Positions 43,341 to 55,300 of a stretch of DNA of 64,000 nt are shown piece by piece. Both the position numbers and the translations under genes were made by a program. Under the pieces are notes generated by a model. That model did not search any database. It had not been told where the DNA came from and was given only the letters and a program-made list of their open reading frames with translations. Origin of the DNA: an uncultured Clostridia bacterium (GTDB taxonomy: Bacteria > Bacillota > Clostridia > Christensenellales > Pumilibacteraceae); NCBI GenBank assembly GCA_947175335.1, contig CAMWMF010000004.1:1-64000 (forward strand), read 5' to 3'. Every line of letters starts with the position of its first letter. Within the stretch, counting starts at the first letter, position 1.

Positions 43341-46300
43341 CGAGCTTATTTCCGCTATGTTGGCGGATGGCGAACAGCTAAAAAGCTTTTATCGGTTCAT
43401 AGCGCAAAACCCGCATATCAGCTTGCACGACGCTTGTCAGATAATCATAGAGCGCCCCAATGCTACGGTGTGTTTTTCGTTCAACGAGTGGGCAGCTATG
43501 GGGCGGCGGATTACGAGAGGCAGAAAAGGTATACCGTACTACAATGCCGACGGATATAAAGAGTTTGTTTTCGACGCAAACGATACCCACGGCGACATGC
43601 GGTATTCACGACCGATACTTCCTATGAAGTGCTTGTTAAGTGGCTTAGATGAACTTAACGATACGGAATTAGCCAATGACGAGCGTAGCGATTATAGAAA
43701 GATTCGTAAGGGTGTACAGCTCTATTTGCAGGAACGCGGCGAGATTTCGGGCGATACGACAAGAGATAAGGCACTTATAGACGGTATAACATATTCGTTG
43801 TATTCCAAAACCGGATTTCCTAAAAGTTCGGGGATAGATATAAGCGGGCTGCCGTATTCTTATATCGAAAACGCGGCTTTTGTAAAAGACGTTTATACTT
43901 GGACGGGTATGCTTGTTCAGGACATAGAAGAGGCGTACCGCGAAAGCACAGAAGAAGTTAAGGTTATCGACGACATAGAAGTAGAAACGGTATCAGACGA
44001 GCCTGTAATTACTGTCGAACAGACGGAAAAGGTTATCGAAGAACATTCGGTAGAGTCAGAGCCGAATCACCCCATGTATCCGCTGTACAAGCGGTATATG
44101 GAAGTACAGAACGAGAAACCGCAAGCAGTTGTTATGACGCGATTGGGCGATTTTTACGAGATGTACGGTGACAGCGCGGTTATTGCTTCGAAAACGTTAG
44201 ACTTAACTTTAACAGGGCGTAATGTCGGTCTGCCAGACAGGGTTGCCATGTGTGGTGTGCCGTATCACGCAATAGACAAGTATTTGGACAAAATGCTTGA
44301 ATCGCGTGGTGTGGTACTTATAGAGCCTGACGCAGAGCCGAAGTATATTATGTCACACGCGGAAGCGCTTGAACAAAACGCGACTGCCGAAAACACGCAA
44401 GCGGATAATACCACGCAAGTAGAAAGCGCCGAGCAAATAACGCCCATAGACGAACAGTCGGACGATGACGATTGGCGCAGTGAACTTGCCGACGAGCTGA
44501 CCGACCTTGATGAAGAGCAAGACGAGGACATCGATGAGCCTTTCGATGACGAGGAAGAGCTTGACGAGGATACCGACGATTTTGACGAGAGCGAGGACGA
44601 GGAACAAACCGTTCGTACAAAACGAGGTAAGAAACAGTCAAAAGGTAAGTCCACGAAAAAAGACGAAAAGGGCATAAAAGACCGAAAACGCAAGGTGAAA
44701 GCACAGCCTACGTTGTTCGATTTAGCCGAGCCGAAAGAACAATCGCCGGAGGAAGCTCTTATCGAGCGGCAGTTGAAATACGGCAGCCGTATACAGTATG
44801 GCAAATTCCGTATTTTCGACAAATATCAGGAAAATCCTACCTTAAAAACATTTGCTGAGTTTTTAAAGAAAGAGTACGGTATAGGCGGTTTTGGCGGTTG
44901 GAATGGAGATAACCAAGATCATAACGGCAAAGGCATCAAAATGGCACATCGTGGTGAAAAGGGCGAGTATCTCGTTCAGGTTACGCTCAAATGGCCCGAC
45001 GTCGCTGTGCGCATAGCCGACCTTATAGACGACGATAACTATTTAACCGAACAGGAAAAGGAAAAGTACGTCGAATATAAAGTCGAGCAAAATCGTTTGC
45101 GTGAGCAACGCGCAGAAGAGGAGCGCCGCAAGAACGACTTTATAAGCAAAGTCATAGTATCGGCTAATGAAGAGCGCAAGCAGCGCATTTTAGACGAGTA
45201 CGCAATCACCACCAAAATTGTAACTTTTTCCGAATTTCTCCAAAACGAATACGGCGTAAGCGAGGAACAAGGCGATGGATTCTATGCTGTTTACAATCAA
45301 GCAGGTGTTTGGCTACACAAAGAAAAAGGCGACGACTACCGAAACAGGATATATCTGAATTGGAATGAGTTTGCCGACAAAGTTTGTTCGCTCATAGAAG
45401 ATAATAAATACATTACGTCGGAGATACAAGTCGCGCCGCGTTTAAATCAATTCAAAGAACTGACAGCAAAAGACAGAGCGTTTTTCGATAGCTACCAACA
45501 AAGATTTATGCTTGAGCCTACCAATTCGATGTGGGACGAAGTGCAGTCTTGCAACACTATTGCCAACGGTATTTATGAGGTGTCTACGGCAGGACACGGC
45601 GGCATTATGATTGATGCCGATCTTGCGCCGCACATTCTTTCACCGGAAGCATTGAAAAGTGGCGTAATCGACGGCGGGTATTATTGTTACGAGGAAGATT
45701 GCGACGCGTGTATTCCGCTCCGTGAACTGTGGGATAAAGGCATCTTAACCGAAGCAAGCGAGTATTTTACGCATTTCTACGTCAATTCAAATAGACCCGA
45801 AGCAAAAAATGGCAGCGTTCATTTCAACGACGCGACCGAAGAGGAAAAGACGGCACACTTCAAATGGTGGAATAACACCATCAACGGGTCGTTGGAAAAT
45901 TGGAACGAAAAGTATTGGCAAGCCCACGAGCAAGCCGAGCTGTCGCCCGTACAGCAAAAGATTAAAGCTATTGTTGATCGTATTGTAAAAGAAGGGACGG
46001 AAAACACAAGCGAGGGTAATTGGGTAGTATACTTCGACGAGTTCGGTGACGACGAACAGTTCGTCAGAGACCATCAAGACGAGATCGCAGATATGCTTGC
46101 TTCGCGTGAAGAAGTGGCTGAGATAGATATAGATAATGACGGTTTCGACACGACCTATTATCTTGATTACTGCCCGAATTACGAAGATACTTGGCACGAG
46201 TTTGAAGATGAGAGCGACACCAAAAACACTGACCTAAACGGCGTTTTAGACCAAAGCGAGTTAGGTGGTGCGAAAACGAGATTCCGCAACAACGTAGCGG

Positions 46301-49300
46301 CAATTAAGCTTGTTAACAAACTGTACGCCGAAAATCGCAACCCTACGGACGCCGAGAAAAAAGTCCTTGCGCAGTTCGTAGGTTGGGGTGGCTTGTCGCA
46401 AGCGTTCGACGAAAATAACCAACAATGGAAAAAAGAATACGCCGAGCTGAAAGCCTTGCTTTCGCAAGAGGATTACGAACAAGCGCGGAGCAGTACATTA
46501 AACGCATATTACACGCCAAACAACGTTATTAGCGGAGTGTATTCTGCGCTCGGTAGGTTTGGCGTAAAAGGCAACAATCGTATTCTTGAGCCGGCGATGG
46601 GTACGGGCAACTTTTTCGGATTTATGCCGAAAGATATAGCCGACGGTAGCAGATTGTACGGCGTGGAATTGGACAATCTTACGGGCAGGATAGCGGCTAA
46701 GCTATATCCGCAAGCAAGTGTGCAGATAAAAGGTTTTGAGGACACAACCTTCCCGAACGATAAGTTCGACATTGTAGTGGGTAACGTACCGTTCGGTGGC
46801 TACGGTGTTGCGGACAGCGATTATAACTCCTACAATTTCAAAGTTCACGACTACTTCCTTGCAAAGTCCATTGACAAAGTAAAGCCGAATGGTATCGTCG
46901 CCATCGTGACGAGCAAAGGCACAATGGACAAACTTAACCCGTCGGCAAGGAAATACGTTGCGGAGCGCGCCGAGTTGATCGGGGCAATAAGACTTCCGAA
47001 CACGGCGTTCAAACAGACCGCAGGCACGGAAGCTGTAGCGGACATTCTTTTCTTTCGGAAACGCACTGAGCGAATTAGCACGGACACCGAGAACATAGAG
47101 TGGCTCGGCACGTGCAAGACAGCGGAAGGCTATGAGATAAATAACTATTTCGTAAGCCATCCCGAAATGGTACTCGGCACACTAACGGAAGATATAGGAC
47201 TTTACGGCGGCAAAGACGTGACAGTCAATCCCAACGGAAGAGATTTGTCCGAAGCAATAGCGGAAGCGGTGAAAATGTTGCCGCAAGGCTTCTTTACAGC
47301 ACCCGAAACTTCGCCCATACAGGACGAAGTAGAAGTTGACTACAATGTCAAGCCTATGTGCTACAAAGCCGACAGTGGGCGTTTATATATGCGTATAGGC
47401 GACGAAATGGTCGAGCAGCGCATACCGAGCTATCCCAAAGACGCTTATCAGCGGATACAAGGCATGATTGCTTTGCGCGAGGAATTACACCGCATTTTGG
47501 ACATCCAAATCAAAGGGTGTTCGGACGAAGTGTTAGCTGACGAGCAAAAGCGGCTCAATGCAATGTACGATAGGTTTGTCGGTAAATACGGCGAGATAAA
47601 CAGTCAAACAAATACAAGACTGTTCAAAGATGATGGGGATAGTGCGCTACTTTTTGCTTGCGAGAATATCGATGAAGAAACCAAAAAGATAAGCAAGGCG
47701 GAAGTATTCTACAAGCGCACCATACGTCCTTATGCAGTACCCACAAATACAGACGATTGCTTCGAAGCGTTGCAAATTAGCCGTAACGAACGCGGCAAGG
47801 TTGACATCGGTTATATTGAGGAGTTGACGGGTAAGGACTTCGATACCGTGCTTTTTGAGCTTGGCGATTCCGTTTTCCGTAACCCCGAAACAGTGGACGA
47901 AACAAACAAGTATTCAGGCTATGAAACTGCCGAGGAGTATTTGTCAGGGCGCGTCGTAGATAAGCTGCACACAGCGGAAATGTATGCCGAACAGTCGCCC
48001 GAATACAAGCGCAACGTAGAAGCTTTACAGCAAGTGCAACCCACGCCGTTGACGGCAAGCGAAATATCGGTAAGACTCGGCGCAACGTGGGTAGACAAGG
48101 AGCTGTACAAACAATTCTACTGTGAGCTTGTCGGCGTTTATTGGTGGCAGCGCAGTGATGTGGAAATGTTCTACAACCCGTTCGACAGCAGTTGGCGATT
48201 GGATCAAAAAGATACAGTGCGCTCATATACGCAAATGAAGCAGAAAGAGGTTTACGGTACACAACGCGCTCCGGCATACAGGCTGTTAATCGACAGTATG
48301 AATTTGAGAGCTACGACCATTTACGATACCGTAGTGGACGCGGACGGCAAAGAAAAACGTGTACTCAATCAAGCCGAAACGATTGCTGCGCGAGAAAAGC
48401 AAAACCAAATCAAAGAGCGATTTGCCGATTGGATATTCGAAAATCCCGAACGCAGGGAGCAGTTGGAACAAACATACAACAGGCTGTTCAACCAAATTCG
48501 ATTGCCAAGCTACGACGGGAGTTATCTGAAATTCCCCGAAATGAATCCGGCGATAGAACTTAAACCACACCAAAAGAACGCAGTACACCGAATAATAACA
48601 AGCCCTAACAGTACGCTGTTGCATCACGTTGTAGGTAGCGGCAAGACTTACACCATGATAGCTTCCATAATGAAAATGCGGCAGCTCGGTATTTGTAAAA
48701 AGGCTATGGTCGCAGTGCCCAATCATCTTACGCAGCAGTGGGCAAGCGAGTGGCGAAAGCTGTATCCAAACGCGAAAATCCTTGTAGCATCCAAAGAGGA
48801 CTTGGAAAAGGACAACCGCCAAAGGTTTGTCAGCAAGGTCGCTTTGGGCGATTGGGACGGTATTATAATAGCGCAATCGAGTTTTGCCAAAATACCTATT
48901 TCGCAAGAACGGCAGATTACAAAGCTTCGGCAAGAAATAAAGCTAATCGAGCAGACCGTAGAAAGGCAATGGGCAGAAAACGGTATGCCGCGCGGCGCAG
49001 TCAAGAACTTGGAGCGCATAAAAAAGAGCCGCGAAGCCATGCTCAAAAAACTTATGGACGGAGATAAGAAAGACGACGTCCTAACGTTTGAGAGCTTGGG
49101 CGTGGATTATTTATACATAGACGAAGCGCACAACTACAAAAACTTGTTCCTGTTCACAAAGATGAATAACGTAGCGGGTGTGTCTAACGCCGCAAGCCAA
49201 AGGGCGAGTGATGTCAAGCTTAAATGCGAGTATTTACAAGAAATGCACAAGTCCGACCGCGGCGTTATTTTCGCTACGGGTACACCCATAAGCAACTCGA

Positions 49301-52300
49301 TGTCGGAAATGTACACTATGCAAAGCTATCTGCAACCGAAAGCATTGGCGGAAAGCGGCATAACTTTCTTCGACGGTTGGGCGGCAGACTTCGGCGAAAC
49401 TATAACGAGTATGGAGTTAAGTCCAAGCGGTCAGGGGTACAGGGCGCGGACACGGTTTGCCAAGTTTACCAACTTGCCCGAACTGCTCACAATGTACCGT
49501 AGCTTTGCCGACGTGCAAACAGCGGATACCGTTAAGCTCGATGTACCCGAAGCGGAACGGCACGTTATAAGTCTTAAACCGTCAGATACAGTAATAGAGC
49601 TTGCAGAACAGATTGCCGAACGTGCGGATAGGATACACGATGGTCTTGTCAGTCCCGAAGAGGATAATATGCTTAAAATCACTTCGGACGGCAAAAAATT
49701 GGCGCTCGATCCGCGCTGCTTTGTATCTAATTCGCAGGACGAAAGCGGTAGCAAGATTAACGAAGCAGCGCAGCGCATTTACGAGATTTGGGAAAGGACA
49801 GCCAACATAAAAGGAACGCAAATCGTGTTCTGTGATTTGTCCACGCCCAAGATGAAATCCGAGAGCTATGAGTACGGCATCAACTTCGACGCATACAACG
49901 ACTTGAAATACAAGCTTGTGCAGAGCGGAATACCCGCCGAGGAAATAGCGTTTATTCACGACGCCAATACCGACGAGCAAAAACAAGCTTTGTTCGATAA
50001 AGTCAACAGCGGCACAATAAGAGTGCTAATAGGTAGTACGGAGAAATGCGGCGCGGGTACTAACGTACAAAAGCGGCTTGTCGCTTTGCACCACTTAGAC
50101 ACGCCGTACCGTCCGTCGGATATGGAGCAACGCGAGGGCAGAATAATCCGTCAAGGCAACGAGAACGAAAAGGTAGATATTTTTACCTACGTTACCGAGC
50201 GCACGTTCGACAGCTACAGCTATCAGATACTCGAAAACAAGCAGAAGTTTATTTCGCAAATCAACCGCGGCGATTTGACAGTACGTGAAGCCGAGGACAT
50301 CGACGAAACGACACTGTCTTACGCCGAGATTAAAGCTATAACTGCGGCTAACCCGAAAATAAAGCGCAAGATGGAAGTGGACACCGAAATAGCGCGATTG
50401 CGTATTTTGGAAGGTCAGCATAAAAAGAAGTTGTACGAATTGCAAGACAAAATCCGCAAAGGCTATCCCGAAGATATCCGTAAACAGGAATTGCTCATAG
50501 AACGCGTTACAGCGGACTTGGCAAGCTTGGAAGAGAACAAGCCTACCGATCCCGAAGCGTTTGAGATAAGCGTAAACGGCAAAGTCTACACGGATAAAAA
50601 AGAAGGCGGTAAGGCACTAACCGACGCGCTGTATTCGAGCAAACCCGAAAAGGTTGTAGCTGAGTATTGCGGCTTCAAGATAAGCATGAATAACATCACT
50701 ACGCTTTCTGGACAGCGAGATATAACGCTTTCGGCGAGTGGTCAATACGTTATAGACATTGGCGAGAGCGCAAGCGGCAATCTTACGCGTTTAGATAACT
50801 TCATCGAGGATTTTCCGAAACGCAAGGAAAAACTTGAAAAGCGACTGCAACAGTTAAAAGACGATTTTGAGATAGCCAAAGAGCAAGTACAAAAGCCGTT
50901 TGAGCATAGGGAACACTTGCTTGAACTCTTGAAAGAACAAACGGAGTTGAACGCCGAACTTGACCTTGACAAAAAGGAAGAGGTCATTATTGCCGAGGAT
51001 GGCGAGAGTGACGGTAATTACAGAATGATACCTACACCGACCAAGATTAAGGAGGACGATATTATAGACAAAGAAGATAAAGTTGCTTCAATGCGAGTGG
51101 ACTTACTGCCCGACTATACCGTAAACGCAGAAGATATGCACGAATACGGCTACAAGTGGGACGGCATGCTGCCTATGCGTAAGAACGCGGCAGAACGTGC
51201 CTTTAACAGAGGTGTGCCTGTATTCAAGCTCGGTAAGGACGATACCGAAACCGAGATAGAGTACGGCGGCAATTTTGAGAGCGGCGTATTGTACGGCGTT
51301 GAGAAGCCGACGTGGAATAAATACTTGGAATCGGAACACTGCAGAGCGTACTTGGCGGCACGACTGCTGTTCGCGGAAGCGGCAGGACATGTCGCGTCGA
51401 AAGAATTGGACTATGTAGACGAGCGGTTTACGATAGACTTCATCGAAACAAACTTCACCGAAAAAGCGGCGCTCAAAAAGTATCTTGCGGACAAGCCGCA
51501 GCCTACGACGGAATCTATGCAATCTTTTGTGCCGCAGCTGTTGGACGAGTACACCGGACGGATTTGGAGTGCTGCGCTTGAACATTACGGATGGGATAAG
51601 CATTCGGTAAAAAGTTCTATCGCGGACAACATAGAAAACGCGGAGCTGAAAGCGGTTGCGCAAGGTGTGGCAAGAAATAAATTCGATCCCGAAAAAGAAC
51701 TAAACATTATCTTAGGCGATAGAAGCAAACAGGAAATTGAGGACATGAATTTGCCCGTATTCAACGATGAGCTTACCGTTGTTGCAAAAGAGCCTGACTA
51801 TCCGTTAAATAATGGTAGTTCGGAAAATCTGTACTTGCCGGGACTGTTGCTGTTAGAAAACAACGTAACAGGCGATTGGTATGTAATCAACGACACGTCG
51901 GCAAGAAACGTGTTCGGTAAAGAGCTTGAAGTAAGGGATAAAACCAACGTTATGACGATACTTGCGTATAACGGTCTAAACGACGGAAATCCCTTACGGG
52001 AGTTCAGTGACAGCGCCCAAGCGCGTAATTATTTCGACGAAAAGGTAAATGAGTTACGTGCGGTGAAAGTAAACAGCCACGACCACATGGAAGCGGTTAT
52101 AAACAGCGTACTTTTAGAGTTCGATACTTTTGAGAAGAGCATGCTTGTAAAATCGCCGCAAGATGTATTCAACAGTAACTATAAAATTCACTTGTACACC
52201 GAGTTTTCGGAACTCATACAATTCGGCAAGGAATATCTGTCGGACAAGGAATTCGATGCTTTGTACGAAGAGCGAGGAAATATTCTCAGCGGACTTTATG

Positions 52301-55300
52301 ACGATTATATTGGCTCGGAGGGCTACAGTGTAGAAACGTACAGCGATACGGCGTCGTTCATTAAAGACTACTGTCTTAGCTATCATAACGAGATATATTA
52401 CCCTATAACAGCCTACGGCAAGGACACCGAGAACAGAGCGTATTACAGCTCGACACAAGGTATATCAATGGAAGATTTGCAATGGCTTGACGAGAACGCC
52501 GATGCCGACATGATAACCTTCGCCGCGCCCGTGTGCTATGTAAATCAAGCCGAGCTTGAGAAGCGACACATCTTTTACCTGAACATCGGTAGGGATATAC
52601 AAGCGGACGAGCTTATCGGTCAAGAAGCTATTGGGAACATGATGAACGCTATGGATAACTACCAACGCATTTATCCGCTTTACTTGCAGACCGCGAAGTA
52701 TGCAAACGAAAATTATGAGATGATCGCTTATAGGAATTCGCATAAGGCAAACACCGACTGTAAACAAGCAATCGATAAAGCAATTACTGAGAATTTCGAC
52801 GGTATGCACTTAAAAGAAGGCTTTGAGGATGAGCTTATCCAAAAGTACGGAATGGAGCGCGTAGCGTTCGTTGTAGCAACTACCATAAACGAACACGATG
52901 ACGACGGCAGGTACAGTCAAGCGAATAAGGAATGGGCAAAGACTATTCCGATGTCGGAAAGCGAGGACGAGCGTCGAAACTGCTGTTTGAACGGGCATCC
53001 CGCAGTATTGGACGGACTTGCAAGCAGAGTCAGAGCAAAGCAAGCCGAGAGTAAAAAAAGTGAGTCGAAAGAAAGAGCGCCCGAAGAAGTTGAAAGGCTC
53101 ATAGAATTTGCCGACAATGGCGAGATTGCTAAGCCTAAAACATATTACACCTTTATCTATGAGCGAGTGGAAGGTGGAGAGGGACACTATCAGGCATATA
53201 TGCTTGACGAGGGTGACGATGAAATGTATGCGCTTTTCGAAAATGGATTTGCGACGGAAGAGGAATTGAAGCGCGAATTTCAACTACGCATGGATAGCGG
53301 AATTTTTGCGCCCGTTGAGCTTATTAAGTGTGAGCCACACGAGCAATTAAAAATGAGCAATCAAAATAAAGAAATCAAGGAGAAACAAAAAGCTATGGCA
53401 CAAGACAAATACAAAAACTTTACAGCGCACGGCGATAAGGTTTTAAGTATCGTTAAGGATAGGGACGATAGAAACATCGCTATCATACAGCGAAAAGAAG
53501 ACTTCGTCGTCGCGGCAAGGTACGACACGACGGACGGAAAATGGGGGCAGGGTATTTACGGCTTCGATACGGTAGAGGACGCCGAAAGGTACAGGGAAGA
53601 ACATTACGCCTTTGAAAACACAGCGGATACAAAAGACAAAAAATGGATTGAATTCAAGGTGAGTCCCGAAGCGCTCATAAGAAAATATCAGTTCAATTCG
53701 CGTTTCAGAATGCCCAAAGACAGCACTTATGAGGGCTGCGCATATTCGGTGTTTAACGACCGCATAAAAGAAAGCACTATAACAACGGACTTGCAAAGCG
53801 ATACACGCGAACGTGCGCTTGCTATTCGTATTCCCGAAGAAAGCATGGTTGAGTTGTACGAAGGCAACGAAAAGATAATATCCATTCCGGCGCAAGAGTT
53901 TGCCAAAATGGTGAACGGCACAACGGCGGATAAGTACAAGCGCGAACTTCGGCTCAATATACGCTTGCCGCGTGAAGCGCTTATCAAAGAATACGGTACG
54001 TCGGTGCTTTTTGCTGCACCTAACGACTCCGAGTATAAAGGCTATGTTTTCTATCTGCCCAATTCGGTAGTCAAAGAGGACACAGAAAGCAATAACGGAA
54101 GCTTGATTGCAAACGTAAGCGATAGCTTTAAAATCACGTTGCGCAAAGGCGAGGAAAAAATCGAGCTTAGCGCCAAAGAGTTCGCGTACAATACCGCGGG
54201 CAAAACCGACTACACGCGCGAGCCTACCGCTATGGACGAGTACCGAGAACAGCAAAGCGACGACGGCAAGAAATGGAACACGGTAGCGGTAAGCGAGAAC
54301 GCCGTTATTTCCAATTACTCAAACAGCACCCTGTTTAAAATGCCGAGCGGCGAATATTCGGGTTATGTCTATTATATACCGAGCGGCATGGTGAAAAAGG
54401 ACGAAAAAGGATTAACCCTGCGAATCCCCGAAGATTTCGAAGTCCATCTCAAAGACGGGGATAAAAATATCGACCTGAACGCCGAGGAGTTTATTGCGGC
54501 GATTGCTGACAAGACCGACGATGACTACAAGAGCGTTTACAGACAACCGAGCGAGGAAGCGAAAAAGCAGTTCGCAAAGGTAGAGAATCAGCTTCGCAAG
54601 AATGTACCTGAAGAAATGCGCAATAAGCCGAATTGGGTAATTGTGCGCACACGCCCCAACGAAGATACGGGCAGACTTGACAAGTTCCTTATAAGTCCGC
54701 ATACGGGTAAGTTCGCAGAAAGCGATAACCCCGAAACATGGGCGGACTTCGATACGGCTTGCAAGTATGCGAAAGAGAACGGCGGTGTTTGCCTTGCCTA
54801 TGCTTTGGAGTGGGATAGCGATATTGCTTGCATTGATCTTGACGGATGTATGCAAGAGAACGGCGATTTCTCGGAGATAGCTCAGCAAGCGTTTAATGCG
54901 GCAAACGGAAGTTACGCCGAAAAATCGGTAAGCGGAAAAGGTTTGCATATCTTTGGGAAAACGAAAGGTGCGGATTTGCGCTCGTTCAGCAAAGATAAGA
55001 CGATGGAGTATTATCAGGGCGGTCATTTTATCGCAATGACGGGCGACAACTACGGCAGTTCCGAGCTTCGTAGCTTCGATACTCCCGAAATGCAGACGGT
55101 GTTGGAAAGCAAGCTTGAAAAGCGCACTCCGTGGGTAAACACGGGCATGGGCGTAGAAGGCTTGTCGTCTATGGGCGACCGTGAAATGTTGGATAAAGCG
55201 TTTGCGGCGAAGAACGGGGATACGGTCAAAAGGCTGTATAACGGTGAAGATTTGCGTGGAAATCACAGCAACTCGGATATGTCGCTTATGAACTACCTTG

